Notes under the pieces: generated by a model | What the model saw: only the letters and a program-made list of their open reading frames with translations | What the model was told of the DNA's origin: nothing | Databases searched by the model: none | Assembly: GCF_003952505.1 (NCBI RefSeq) | Contig: NZ_CP034450.1 | Coordinates: forward strand, 1,426,001-1,490,000 | DNA length: 64,000 nt | Source: Mesorhizobium sp. M4B.F.Ca.ET.058.02.1.1 | GTDB taxonomy: Bacteria; Pseudomonadota; Alphaproteobacteria; Rhizobiales; Rhizobiaceae | Direction: 5' to 3' | Shown here: positions 50,608-59,572 of the stretch, piece after piece | Layout: each line of letters starts with the position of its first letter | Numbering within the stretch: the first letter of the stretch is position 1 | Program-made: the position numbers and the translations under genes

Positions 50608-52107
50608 CTAAACCTCGCCGAGGGCAAGTCGCACGCCTTCGGCGAGATGCTCGGCATCGGCCCGGTTCTCGAAGGGCACGCCGCGCAACGCGTAGTCGAG
50701 CGGCGCAAAAGCATCGCCCTCCTCGATGAGGGCGATCTGCCGCCGCGCCCTTTCCATGTCGCCCATCTGGGCATAGCAGGCCGCCAGCCGCGTCCGGATC
50801 CAGGGCGCCGGACGCGTGGCCAGCTCCAGCGCTTCCGCCGCCTGCCGGTATTCCCCCATCATGTAGAGCGCCAGCGCACGGTCGAACTGGTACCAGTGCG
50901 GGTGCAAGGGATCGATGCGGATGCCGCGCGCCAGCCAGGTCAGCGCCTCCAGCGGCCGGCCGCGCATGGTCAGCAGCATGCCCATCTGCTCGATGCTGTC
51001 GGCATCGCAGGGATTGAGCTGCAGCGCGATGCGCATGTGGTGCTCGGCCGCCTCGTGGTCGCGCATGTAGAGGCGGATCAGCGATTGCACGCGGTGGCCG
51101 GTCGGCTGGTCCGGCGACAAGGCCAGGCCCTTGTCGGCAAGGTCACGCGCGTTCTGCAGCACCGCGTCGCTGGCGCGGCCGAACTCCCCGTCCAGCGAGC
51201 GCGCCAGGGCGAGATAGGTGTAGGCCAGCCCATAATTCGGATCCTTGGCGATGGCCGCCTCGAACAATGCCTCGGCGCCGCGCTGGTCGGTCTGGGCCGG
51301 ATCGCGCAGCAGCGCAAAACCGCGCAGCAGAAGCTCATAGGCGGCGAGGCTGGTCACCGGCTTGCGTGAGGCCTGTTCCAGCCCGGCATTGGTGACCCGC
51401 GTGACCAGCCGGCTGACGATCTGCTCGACGATCTCGCCTCCGGTCGCGAACAGACCAGCGCCCTGCGACTGGTAGCGGTCGCCCCAGAGCTGGCTGGCGG
51501 TCGCGATGTCGACCAGGCTGACGGCCACCACGACATGCTCGCCTTGCCGGCGCAGCGACCCTTCGACCAGGTAGTCGGCGCCGATGCGGGCACGGATCTG
51601 CGGCCACTCGCCACGGCCGAAGGAGGAGAAGGAAAAGCTCGAATTGCGCGCCAGCACGGTGACTGTACCGAAGCGGGCCACGCCGTTGATCAGATCCTCG
51701 GCAAAGCCGTCGACCATCGCTTCGTCGGCCGGATTGCCGCTCTCGTTGCGAAAGCGAACGACCGCCACGATCGGCTGGGAGCTCATCTCGGGCGGGGGTT
51801 CCGCCTCCCCGGCAAGCATGTAGCCGCGCTTGGAGACGGTGCGCACCATTTCCTCGCCAAGCACCTTGCGGATTTCGCGCACCGACTGCGTGAGCGAGTC
51901 CTCGGTGACGTAGACGCCCGGCCAGACAACGTCCATCAACTCCGCTTTCGGCACGACACGGCCCATGTTTCGGGCAAGATGCGAAAGCAGGGCGTAGGCC
52001 TTCGGGCGCAGGAACAGCGGCTCGTTGACGCCGCGCAACGTGCCCATGGCGAGGTCGAGCGTGAACCCGCCAAACCGGTATACCTGATCGGCAGCCGCCG
52101 TGGTCAT
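50608..52107 (-). CDS. CadC-like winged-helix regulator with TolB-like and TPR regions
   Basis: The 499-residue protein begins with an OmpR-type DNA-binding domain (about residues 10-100: FRLRPKAYALLSHLARN-type core, LTQSVREIRKVLGEE, TVSKRGYML). A TolB/FlgO-like domain follows (about 112-235, PIVAVVRFRNESGN) and then TPR repeats (about 265-450). No membrane span separates them, so unlike CadC itself it is cytoplasmic. The same TolB-TPR tail occurs behind the adenylate cyclase at 24384-26312. It converges on the small exported protein gene and diverges from the AraC gene. The target genes are unknown; the RND operon or AraC gene are natural guesses. Confidence 0.87.
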   Translation of the reverse strand: MTTAAADQVYRFGGFTLDLAMGTLRGVNEPLFLRPKAYALLSHLARNMGRVVPKAELMDVVWPGVYVTEDSLTQSVREIRKVLGEEMVRTVSKRGYMLAGEAEPPPEMSSQPIVAVVRFRNESGNPADEAMVDGFAEDLINGVARFGTVTVLARNSSFSFSSFGRGEWPQIRARIGADYLVEGSLRRQGEHVVVAVSLVDIATASQLWGDRYQSQGAGLFATGGEIVEQIVSRLVTRVTNAGLEQASRKPVTSLAAYELLLRGFALLRDPAQTDQRGAEALFEAAIAKDPNYGLAYTYLALARSLDGEFGRASDAVLQNARDLADKGLALSPDQPTGHRVQSLIRLYMRDHEAAEHHMRIALQLNPCDADSIEQMGMLLTMRGRPLEALTWLARGIRIDPLHPHWYQFDRALALYMMGEYRQAAEALELATRPAPWIRTRLAACYAQMGDMERARRQIALIEEGDAFAPLDYALRGVPFENRADAEHLAEGVRLALGEV

Positions 52108-52256
52108 CGGGACGCCCCTTCCCCGGACACTGGATCATGCCGCTTCGATTCCCACATCGACGGGGCATGACCGACGCATTATTGCGCAGTGCGCAATTTG
52201 GATCAAACTGACTGTCCGCGCGGGCATTATCGTCGGCCGGCCAAATGCGAGGAACC

Positions 52257-53090
52257 ATGCACCCGACCGAGAAAGCGCTGTGGTTTGTCGAAAGCCATCT
52301 GCCGGACGCGATTTCGCTTGACGATGTCGCGCAAAGCAGCGGCGTGTCGCGTTTCCATGTGACGCGCGCGTTCGGCGCCGCCACCGGGCGCTCGGTGATG
52401 GGCTACATGCGCGCGCGCCGCCTGAGCGAGGCGGCGCGCAAGCTTGCCGGCGGCGCGCCCGATATTCTTTCGGTCGCGCTCGAAGCTGGCTACGGCTCGC
52501 ATGAGGCTTTCACCCGCGCCTTCCGCGACCAGTTCGGCACCACGCCGGAACTGGTGCGCGCGCAAGGCTCGACCAACACCCTAGACCTCGTGGAGCCGAT
52601 CCTGATGGACCAGTCGTTTCTCAGCAATCTCGAACCGCCGCGCTTCGAGACCAGCCGCCCCTTCCTCATCGCCGGGCTCGGCGTACGCTATAGCTGCGAG
52701 ACAAGCGCCGGCATTCCGATGCTGTGGCAGCGTTTCGGACCCTATATCGGCAACATCCCCGGCGAGACCGGCGACGTCGCCTACGGCGTCTGCGTCAACG
52801 GCGACGACGCCGGCAATTTCGACTATGTCGCCGGCGTCGAGGTCGCTGACTTTTCGGAGCTGCCTAAGGAGTTCTTTCGCGTGCGCGTGCCGGCGCAGAA
52901 ATACGCCGTCTTTGCCCATCGCGAGCACATCTCGACCATCCGCCGCACGGTCAACACGATCTGGAACAAATGGTTGCCGGCCTCCGGGCACGAGGTCGCC
53001 GATGCCCCGGAATTCGAGCGCTACGGGCCCGAATTTGATCCGCGCAGCGGCAATGGCGGGCTGGAAATCTGGATACCGGTGAAGGGCTAG
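52257..53090 (+). CDS. AraC-type regulator with GyrI-like ligand domain
   Basis: From ATG 52257 (GAGGA four bases upstream; ATG 52245 is the alternative) the protein has 277 residues: two helix-turn-helix motifs at the N-terminus (SLDDVAQSSGVSRFHVTRAF and ILSVALEAGYGSHEAFTRAF, about residues 18-95), then a GyrI/Rob-like small-molecule domain (about 120-277, FRVRVPAQKYAVFAHREHIS, YGPEFDPRSGNGGLEIWIPV). Proteins of this Rob/BmrR-like plan sense drugs or bile-like compounds and activate efflux. Its stop overlaps that of the convergent MarR-GNAT gene by a shared CTAG. Confidence 0.9.
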   Translation: MHPTEKALWFVESHLPDAISLDDVAQSSGVSRFHVTRAFGAATGRSVMGYMRARRLSEAARKLAGGAPDILSVALEAGYGSHEAFTRAFRDQFGTTPELVRAQGSTNTLDLVEPILMDQSFLSNLEPPRFETSRPFLIAGLGVRYSCETSAGIPMLWQRFGPYIGNIPGETGDVAYGVCVNGDDAGNFDYVAGVEVADFSELPKEFFRVRVPAQKYAVFAHREHISTIRRTVNTIWNKWLPASGHEVADAPEFERYGPEFDPRSGNGGLEIWIPVKG

Positions 53091-54022
53091 AGCGCCAAAT
53101 TCCAGGTCTGGCCGACCAGATCCTTGCCGAAGGAATGGTGGCGCTCTTCTTCCGCCAGTTCGAAGCCCGCCGCCTGATAGATGCGGCGGGCCGAGACGAG
53201 GATGTCGTTGGTCCACAGCGTCAGCGTCCTGTAGCCTTTGGCGCGGGCAAAGCCGATGCATTCATCGACCAGCCGCTTGCCGATACCGAGGCCGCGCGCG
53301 GACGGCTCGACATAGAGCAGGCGCAGTTTCGCCACAGCGTCCGACTTGCGCACGAGGAAGACCGAGCCGACGACCTCTCCTTCCCGCTCGGCGATCCAGG
53401 CACGCTCCCATTTCGGGTCGAACTTCCTGACGAACTCAGCCAGGATCTCGGCGACCAGCGCCTCATAGGTTTCGTCCCAGCCATAGTCCTGCGCATAGAT
53501 GAGGCCCTGGCGCCGCGTGACCCAGCCGATGTCGCCGACCTGCAAGGGCCGCAATACATACGGAACCCTGGGTTCCGGCAGATCGCCGAGCAGACGCTGC
53601 ACGGTGCCCATCGCCTTGACCAGCCTGTCCTGCTCGGCCGGCGGGAGCTTGTCGAGCAAGGCCTGGACCTGCGCATGCGAGTCTTTGTTGAGCGGCGCGA
53701 AAGCATCCCTCCCCACCTGTGTCAGCGCGATCGATGAGCGCCGGGCGTCGGCTTCGGTAGCGGCGCGCTCGGCGAGACCGCGTTCCTCGAATTTCTTCAG
53801 GAGACGGCTGACATAGCCGGCGTCGAGGCCGAGGTCGCGAACAAGGTCGCTGGCGACGAGGCCATCGTGATGGGCGAGTTCATAAAGCACCCGCGCCTCG
53901 GTCAGCGAGAACGGGCTCTTCAGCAGGCCTTCGTCAAGCAGGCCGATCTGTCGGGTGTAGAAGCGGTTGAAGGCGCGCACCGCGTCGGTGCGTTCCTTGC
54001 CGGGGTGATCGTGGATGGTCAT
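53087..54022 (-). CDS. Fused MarR regulator and GNAT acetyltransferase
   Basis: From ATG 54022 (AGGAGAA six bases upstream) the protein has 311 residues. The first half (about 10-145) is a MarR winged helix with SLTEARVLYELAHHDGL and the recognition helix DAGYVSRLLKKFEERGL. The second half (about 158-311) is a GNAT domain with the acetyl-CoA loop SARGLGIGKRLV and the closing strand YQAAGFELAEEE. Fusions of this kind are widespread in actinobacteria and rhizobia and probably acetylate a small molecule that also controls DNA binding. A 27-bp palindrome 30 bp upstream is a good candidate for its own operator. Confidence 0.88.
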   Translation of the reverse strand: MTIHDHPGKERTDAVRAFNRFYTRQIGLLDEGLLKSPFSLTEARVLYELAHHDGLVASDLVRDLGLDAGYVSRLLKKFEERGLAERAATEADARRSSIALTQVGRDAFAPLNKDSHAQVQALLDKLPPAEQDRLVKAMGTVQRLLGDLPEPRVPYVLRPLQVGDIGWVTRRQGLIYAQDYGWDETYEALVAEILAEFVRKFDPKWERAWIAEREGEVVGSVFLVRKSDAVAKLRLLYVEPSARGLGIGKRLVDECIGFARAKGYRTLTLWTNDILVSARRIYQAAGFELAEEERHHSFGKDLVGQTWNLAL

Positions 54023-54052
54023 GGCGCTTCTCCTGTCAGGGAGAAGATCGGG

Positions 54053-54079
54053 CATTTAGTTGACTGAGTCAAGTAAATG
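54053..54079. promoter_or_regulatory. 27-bp palindrome before the MarR-GNAT gene
   Basis: CATTTAGTTGAC and GTCAAGTAAATG face each other around TGA; 11 of 12 positions pair. MarR dimers bind sites of this size. It lies 30 bp upstream of the start codon and includes a TTGACT that could serve as -35 box, so binding would block transcription. Confidence 0.6.
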
Positions 54080-54106
54080 CTTGCAGGTCGAGGCGTGATA
54101 CGCGTT

Positions 54107-54163
54107 CGTCATCCTACGGCGAAGCAAGGAGCGGAGCGACGCAGCGCAGACCCTAGGATGACG
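54107..54163. repeat. Inverted-repeat element with CGTCATCCTA ends
   Basis: Perfect ten-base ends, CGTCATCCTA and TAGGATGACG, flank a GC-rich, purine-biased interior. The ends plus the interior GAAGCAAGGAGCGGAGCGAC are of a type repeated in intergenic regions of many rhizobia. It lies 40 bp past the stop of the PLP-enzyme gene and could end that operon's transcript. Confidence 0.6.
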
Positions 54164-54203
54164 ATGTCGCGGAGGCCTGCGCCAATGGCGAGCGCTTCGC
54201 ACC

Positions 54204-55337
54204 TCACCCCATCGGCAACGCCGGCCAGCGCTCGACAATATGTCCGGCCGAAAACACCGCGATCGAGCCGAAATGCTGCAGCACGGCCTCGCTCTGCGTC
54301 GGACGCAGGAAGGCGCAGTCGCCGGGCTTTACGTCGGCTCCGGCCGGCAGGGCCATGAACTGCTGGTTGGAGGACAGGCCCATCAGGCTGTTTACCTTCA
54401 TTCCCTCCGGGAACACCGGCCCGGCCATCCACTTGCCGCCGTAGAGATAGCAGCCCTTGCGCGGGAACAGGCCAAGCGCCGTGAGCATGCGGGACACCGA
54501 GGCCGGCCCCGGCAGCACCGGCTCCACCACCTTCAGGATCGGCGTCGCGATGAAGGCTGCAGGCTGGAGGCCATCCAGGCCGGGGACGTCGAAATCGCTG
54601 GGCAGCACGAAAGCGGAGCCGATCGAGACTTCGTTGGCGACCCCGCCATGGTGCAGCAACGCCGTCTTCGAGCCGCCTATGTTCAGGATGCGGCGCTGGT
54701 CCTCGCCGAGGCTGTCGGCGAATTCCTCGGCCAGCGCCTGGGCTTTCCCCAGCGCGCCGGCCTGGCCGCCGAACAGGCCGGGAATCTCCGGCGCATGCGC
54801 CTCGTAGGCCATGATACCTTCGCAGCGCAGGCCGTTCGGGATGGTCAGCGCCTTTATGTCTTCGGGGCTGGCGAAGCCGCCGCGATGCAGCCCGACATCG
54901 ACCTCGAAGGCAAAGCGCAGTTCGGTGCCAAGTTCGGCCGCCAGCGCGCCATACTCGGCCAGCCGCTGGTCGGTGTCGATCAGCCAGCAGACGCGCGACC
55001 AGCCGGCGCCGCCCTTGGTGAGCGCGGCTCTCGCCGCGCCGACCGGCATCGGCTTGCCGTAAAGCAGATCCGCCTCGGGAAAGGCGTCGAGCACGGCCTG
55101 CGTAATCGGCGGATGGAAAGTCATGAAACGGCTGGAGCCGAGCGCGCCGGCAATATGCTGGAGCAGCGGCATGGAGGCGAGCGACTTGTCGACCAGCCGC
55201 ACGGCGAGGCCCGGCGCCAGTCTGTCCTTCACCAGCGCGATGTTGCGGTCGAGCCGGTCGCGGTCGAGCACGAGCGCGGGCTGGAAGATGCCGGCTTGCC
55301 TCAGCGCCTCGGAGAGATCGGCGAAATAGGCGCTCAT
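54204..55337 (-). CDS. DSD1-type PLP enzyme (D-threonine aldolase/D-serine dehydratase-like)
   Basis: The 377-residue protein has the alanine-racemase-like barrel with PLP lysine in VRLVDKSLASMPLL (about residue 51), FEVDVGLHRGGF (about 145), NIGGSKTALLHH (about 230) and a C-terminal metal/beta domain with LYGGKWMAGPVFPEG and FLRPTQSEAVLQHFG. The family cleaves or dehydrates D-3-hydroxyamino acids with help from a metal. The start overlaps the stop of the oxidase gene by four bases (ATGA). It is the third gene of the MFS-oxidase-PLP enzyme unit. Substrate uncertain. Confidence 0.85.
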   Translation of the reverse strand: MSAYFADLSEALRQAGIFQPALVLDRDRLDRNIALVKDRLAPGLAVRLVDKSLASMPLLQHIAGALGSSRFMTFHPPITQAVLDAFPEADLLYGKPMPVGAARAALTKGGAGWSRVCWLIDTDQRLAEYGALAAELGTELRFAFEVDVGLHRGGFASPEDIKALTIPNGLRCEGIMAYEAHAPEIPGLFGGQAGALGKAQALAEEFADSLGEDQRRILNIGGSKTALLHHGGVANEVSIGSAFVLPSDFDVPGLDGLQPAAFIATPILKVVEPVLPGPASVSRMLTALGLFPRKGCYLYGGKWMAGPVFPEGMKVNSLMGLSSNQQFMALPAGADVKPGDCAFLRPTQSEAVLQHFGSIAVFSAGHIVERWPALPMG

Positions 55338-56614
55338 GTGTCGATGCCGAACAGGCTGGCCATGTAGGGCGACACGAAGCGGTTTTCGGGATCGATATCG
55401 CGCCGCACCGCCATGGCGTCATCCCAGCGCGGATAGAGTTTCTTGAAATCCGCGGCCTTCAGGCTGTGCATCTTGCCCCAATGCGGCCTGCCGCCATACT
55501 TGCGGAAGATCGGCTCGGCCGCCCGCATGAAGGGCTCGGGACCGTTGGCCGCATCGTGGTGGATGGCGATCGAGCAGGTGAGCCTTTTGTGGAAGGGCGA
55601 AAGCCAGAATTCGTCCGGCGCCACCGAACGCACCTCCATCGGGAAGTAGACTTCCGGAAAGTGCTTCTCGGTCAGCGCGATGATCTCGGCCAGCGCCTTC
55701 GGCCCCTCCTCGAAAGGCAGGTGGTACTCCATCTCGTTGAATTTGGTGCGCCGGTCGCTGACATAGACGTTGAGCCAGTCCTGCACATAATCCTCGGCCG
55801 GCACCTTCTTGACCGCGCCCTTGATCAGCGCGCGGCGCAGCGACGGCAGCCAGCGCAGCACGGTGCGCAGCTTGCGCAGTGTCGCCAAACCCTTCTCGTC
55901 GTCCTCGGTCGGCCGTTGCGTCGGCTGCGCATCGCTCAGGTCGCTGGCGATGAACTGCGCATAGCCGGAAAACGGGATGTAGTAGAATTCGGCCGAACGG
56001 TGCGCGGCCAACATCGTCTCGAAATCGCGCAGCATGTCGCCGATCGGCAGCACCCATTTGCGGCGGCGCAGGCGGTAGGCCGCGATATTCTTCATCGTCA
56101 CTTCGGTGAGGATGCCGAAGGCGCCGAGCGCGACGCCGGTGGCGTGGATCATGTCCTGGTCCCCTGCCCGGCTGTATTCGCGCAGTTTCCCTGTCCCGTC
56201 GACGAGTTGCACCGTCTCCAACTGCGTGTGATAGGCGCCGAGCTTCGGGCCCGAGCCATGCGTGGCGGTGCCCAGCGCGCCGCCGATCGCCTGCTTGTCG
56301 ATGTCGCCCATGTTGGGCAGGGCCTGGCCGATGCCCTGCAGGATGTGCATCAGAGGCCCAAGCCGAGTGCCAGCCCGCAGCCGCGCCCGATTGGCCGCGG
56401 TGTCATGCGAGACCAGCCCCTCGATCTTCTCCAGCGAGACGATGGTGCCATCCGACCGCACCAGTGGCGTGAAGGAATGGCCAGCGCCGGCGACGCGGAG
56501 CGGACCGGGCGCCGAGCGCACCAGATCGGCAAGCTCGCCGGCATCTGACGGAGTGGCGATAAGCTTGGGTGCGGCCTGCACCAGGCCCGACCAGTTGCTC
56601 CAGGCTTTCTGCAT
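55334..56614 (-). CDS. D-arabinono-1,4-lactone oxidase/alditol-oxidase family FAD enzyme
   Basis: From ATG 56614 (GGAG seven bases upstream; a TTG at 56635 is the longer option) the protein has 426 residues. The FAD-binding domain has RVAGAGHSFTPLV (about residues 41-53; the histidine is the usual covalent FAD site) and GGALGTATHGSG (about 111-122). The C-terminal ALO domain ends with PHWGKMHSLKAADFKKLYPR and DPENRFVSPYM. Such enzymes oxidise sugar lactones or alditols with oxygen, giving hydrogen peroxide. It lies between an MFS transporter and a PLP enzyme, so the operon may import and break down a polyol or hydroxyamino acid. Confidence 0.88.
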   Translation of the reverse strand: MQKAWSNWSGLVQAAPKLIATPSDAGELADLVRSAPGPLRVAGAGHSFTPLVRSDGTIVSLEKIEGLVSHDTAANRARLRAGTRLGPLMHILQGIGQALPNMGDIDKQAIGGALGTATHGSGPKLGAYHTQLETVQLVDGTGKLREYSRAGDQDMIHATGVALGAFGILTEVTMKNIAAYRLRRRKWVLPIGDMLRDFETMLAAHRSAEFYYIPFSGYAQFIASDLSDAQPTQRPTEDDEKGLATLRKLRTVLRWLPSLRRALIKGAVKKVPAEDYVQDWLNVYVSDRRTKFNEMEYHLPFEEGPKALAEIIALTEKHFPEVYFPMEVRSVAPDEFWLSPFHKRLTCSIAIHHDAANGPEPFMRAAEPIFRKYGGRPHWGKMHSLKAADFKKLYPRWDDAMAVRRDIDPENRFVSPYMASLFGIDT

Positions 56615-56627
56615 CGCGCTTCTCCGC

Positions 56628-57809
56628 TCAGGCAATGGCGCGGCGATGCCGCGTCACGAGGATGAACAGGCCGAGCAGCGCGACGCTGGCGGCGGCGCTG
56701 GCGGCGGCGAATTCCGGCACCGGCCGGAAATCCTTGTCGATCAGCAGCGAGGCGGCAATCGGCCCGATCGCCAGGCCGAAGAGCTGGGCCGCCGGCACCA
56801 GAAGCACCGCGGTGCGGGTCTCGTCGGCGGTGATCGCCAGGCGGATCTGGTAGGGAACGATGAACAGCAGGATGAAGCCCATCACCAAGGCGGCGACCCA
56901 GAATATCGTCGGGCCAGGTCCGCTGGCGAAAATCAGCGAGCAGACAAGGGCGACGGCGCCGACGGCGGTGATCGCCAGGCGATAGTCGATGCGCGCCTCG
57001 ATGGCGGTCGCGGTCATGGCGCCAACCACCTGCGCGGCGAGGCTTGCCGACACCATCAGGCCGACGGTGCGGCCATCGATGCCGAACTGCGCCCCGAGCG
57101 GCTCGAGGAAGGCCCAGATCGCGCCGAAGAACATGAAGTAGCAGAAGATCGAGAGCAGCGCGGCGATCGATCCGGGCGTCAGCACATTGGCGAAATGCTC
57201 TTCCTTCGGCAGGTCGGCATAGTCGTCCGGCACGATCCAGGCGACCGCCAGCGAGGCGAGGCAGACCACGCCGAGGGCGAGGAAGCCGCCGGACGCGCCG
57301 GCGACCGGGACGACATAGAGCGCCAAGGTCAGCGCCAGCGCGCATTGCGCCAAGGTCTGCACGGTGACGAAATAGCCGCCGATGCGCTCGGCCCGGCGCG
57401 AGCGCGCAATCAGCTCGGTGGCGATGGCGACCAGCCCGCCCTCGGCAAGCCCGGCCAGGCTGCGCGCGCCGATCAGCGCGTTGGCGCCGGCGGCATGGGC
57501 CGTCCACCAGTTGGCCGCCGCCAGCAGGAGCAGCAGGATGGCGCTCTTCCAGCGCATGTTGCGGGCGGACAGGGCCATGGCCACGACGCCCGAGCCGATG
57601 GCGATGGCGATCATCTCGGCGGTGGCGACCAGCGCCAACTCGTCGCCGGTGACATGGCCTTCGGTGTAGAGCGCGCCGAGCAGCACCGGCTGAAGCCCGA
57701 GGATCAGCAGGCCGACCGAGCCGATCCACAGCGCCGAAGCGAGCTGCAGGCCGCTCGGATTGCCGACCAGCCAGTCGCCGCCGTCCGTCTCGCCGGCTTG
57801 TGTAACCAA
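56628..57809 (-). CDS. MFS transporter
   Basis: The start is put at TTG 57809 because GAGGAGG lies five bases upstream; the longer ORF from 57854 would run into the operator. The protein has 393 residues and twelve predicted spans, with a motif-A-like loop ARNMRWKSA and the pattern SRRAERIGGYFVTVQTLAQC in the middle. It resembles sugar or small-acid exporters/importers of the MFS without a clear subfamily. It is first in a three-gene operon divergent from a TetR gene. Confidence 0.82.
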   Translation of the reverse strand: MVTQAGETDGGDWLVGNPSGLQLASALWIGSVGLLILGLQPVLLGALYTEGHVTGDELALVATAEMIAIAIGSGVVAMALSARNMRWKSAILLLLLAAANWWTAHAAGANALIGARSLAGLAEGGLVAIATELIARSRRAERIGGYFVTVQTLAQCALALTLALYVVPVAGASGGFLALGVVCLASLAVAWIVPDDYADLPKEEHFANVLTPGSIAALLSIFCYFMFFGAIWAFLEPLGAQFGIDGRTVGLMVSASLAAQVVGAMTATAIEARIDYRLAITAVGAVALVCSLIFASGPGPTIFWVAALVMGFILLFIVPYQIRLAITADETRTAVLLVPAAQLFGLAIGPIAASLLIDKDFRPVPEFAAASAAASVALLGLFILVTRHRRAIA

Positions 57810-57847
57810 AGGCGCCTCCTCAACGTCCTTGCCGCATCGCCAAAAAA

Positions 57848-57862
57848 CTGACAATCTGTCAG
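57848..57862. promoter_or_regulatory. TetR-type operator between MFS and TetR genes
   Basis: CTGACA and TGTCAG are perfect inverted repeats around ATC, 39 bp before the MFS start and 75 bp before the TetR start. A related half-site sequence AACTGATAGTT lies at about 57874. It is the natural site for the divergently encoded TetR protein. Confidence 0.6.
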
Positions 57863-57937
57863 CATTTCTGGAAACTGATAGTTAATCATGTTTCTTGTCA
57901 ACCGGAATTTTGGACCTCTCGCGAGAGATCGGGCGCA

Positions 57938-58564
57938 ATGAGCGAAGCAAGGCGATTGGCGACGGAGCCCAGGCGCAGGCCAAAGCAGGAGCGCAGCCGC
58001 GAGCGCATCGACGCGATCCTTTCGACGACCATGCGACTGATTGGCGAGAAAGGCATCGATGCCGTCACGATGAAGGAAGTGGGTGCGCTGGCCGGCGGAC
58101 CGATCGCCACCGTCTATCACTATTTCCCCAACAAATCGGCGATCCTGGCGATGCTCTACGAGCGCTTCGCGGAGGAGAGTCGCGCGCGCTTCGGCGCCAT
58201 CATCGCCGGGATCCGCGGGGTGGACGATGTGACGTCGGCCGCGGATCGACTGCTCGACGACTACTACAACCGCGTGGCGGCGGATCCGGCCATCCAGGAC
58301 CTGCAGAACGCGATCCAGGCTGATAAGGCACTGCAGAACCTCGACATCGCCGAGACCAGGCAGCAGGCGAAAATGTTCTGCGACCATGTCGGTCCGATGC
58401 TTGAGCCGGAGCGGCGCGAGGCGTTCGGACGCGTGGTCTTTCTCATCTTCCAGCTTGCCGGCGGCGTGGTGCGGCTGGCGCTGACGCAGGACGAGGCCGA
58501 GAGCCGGCGGACGATCGATGACTACCGGTCGATCATTCACACGCAGTTGCGGTTGTTTCTTTGA
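57938..58564 (+). CDS. TetR family transcriptional regulator
   Basis: The 208-residue protein has a typical N-terminal helix-turn-helix (RERIDAILSTTMRLIGEKGI, VTMKEVGALAGGPIATVYHYFPNKSAIL, about residues 23-70) and an all-helical ligand domain. Divergent to the MFS-oxidase-PLP-enzyme operon with a TetR-like palindrome between, it should repress that operon until an inducer, perhaps the transported compound, binds. Its stop is four bases from that of the convergent LysR gene. Confidence 0.9.
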   Translation: MSEARRLATEPRRRPKQERSRERIDAILSTTMRLIGEKGIDAVTMKEVGALAGGPIATVYHYFPNKSAILAMLYERFAEESRARFGAIIAGIRGVDDVTSAADRLLDDYYNRVAADPAIQDLQNAIQADKALQNLDIAETRQQAKMFCDHVGPMLEPERREAFGRVVFLIFQLAGGVVRLALTQDEAESRRTIDDYRSIIHTQLRLFL

Positions 58565-58568
58565 GCGA

Positions 58569-59465
58569 TCAGGCGTCCAGCTTCGGCCCCAGAATCTCCA
58601 CCAGCCAGTCGACGAAAACCCGCACCCTTGGCGACAGCTGGCGGCTGCGCGGATAAAGGACCGAGATCGGCGTCGGCGTGGGCGGATTGTCCGGAAGCAC
58701 CTCGACTAGCCGACCGGCCTCGATGTCAGCGGCAAAACGGCGGCGCGGCGCCTGGTAGAGGCCGAAACCCTGGAGCACCAGCGTGGCGGCCGTGTCGGAG
58801 TTGGAAACCGTAACCCGCGACGGCAGGACGATCTCGTGCACCTTGCCGTCGACGGTGAGTTCCAGCGGCATCACCTGCCCGGTGCGCGACGAGACGAAGC
58901 CGATCATCACATGGCCGGCCAGCTCGTCCAGGTCACGCGGCAGGCCGTGGCGCTCGACATAGTCGGAGCTGGCGAGCGTCGCCTCGCGCGCCGTGCCGAT
59001 TCGGCGCGCGATCATGTCGCTGTCCGGCAGCGTGCCGGCGCGCACCACGCAGTCGACGCCCTCGCGCACGAGATCGACGAGGCGGTCGCCCTCGCCGATA
59101 TGCAAGCTGAGCCCAGGATAGCGGGCGAGCAGCGCCGGCAGTTCCGGGATGACGACGGTACGAGCCAGGTTGCCGTTGATGTCGATGCTGAGCCGTCCAC
59201 GCACCTCATGCGCGCCGAAGCCGCCCTCGGCGTCCTCGATGTCGGCGAGGATGCCGATGCAGCGCTGGTAATAGGCGTCACCATCGAGAGTGGTCGTGAC
59301 GTGGCGGGTGGTGCGCCTGAGCAGTTGCACGCCGAGCCGCTCCTCCAGCTGCTTGATCGCGGCGGTGGCGCTGGAGCGCGGCAGGCCGAGATCGGCGGCG
59401 GCAGCGGTGAAGCTGCGCCTTTCCACAACGCGGGTGAAGAGCCGCATGCTGTCGAACCTGTCCAT
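58569..59465 (-). CDS. LysR family transcriptional regulator
   Basis: From ATG 59465 the protein has 298 residues: helix-turn-helix at the start (FTRVVERRSFTAAAADLGLPRSSATAAIKQLEERLGVQLLRRTTR, about residues 10-52) and a periplasmic-binding-protein-like effector domain. It is divergent from an SDR gene, the usual LysR arrangement; the 107-bp space holds ATTG and CAAT half-sites 24 bp apart (59469-59500) that may be a binding site. The longer ORF start at 59549 would run through that space and is rejected. Confidence 0.9.
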   Translation of the reverse strand: MDRFDSMRLFTRVVERRSFTAAAADLGLPRSSATAAIKQLEERLGVQLLRRTTRHVTTTLDGDAYYQRCIGILADIEDAEGGFGAHEVRGRLSIDINGNLARTVVIPELPALLARYPGLSLHIGEGDRLVDLVREGVDCVVRAGTLPDSDMIARRIGTAREATLASSDYVERHGLPRDLDELAGHVMIGFVSSRTGQVMPLELTVDGKVHEIVLPSRVTVSNSDTAATLVLQGFGLYQAPRRRFAADIEAGRLVEVLPDNPPTPTPISVLYPRSRQLSPRVRVFVDWLVEILGPKLDA

Positions 59466-59572
59466 CGGTGATTGTTCGCACAGGATGAATAGTGTTGGCA
59501 ATCCGTGCCCGATTATATCGTCCAGCAAGGCGAGTATATGCATCTCCATCCAAAACAGAAGGAGTTCTCGCC

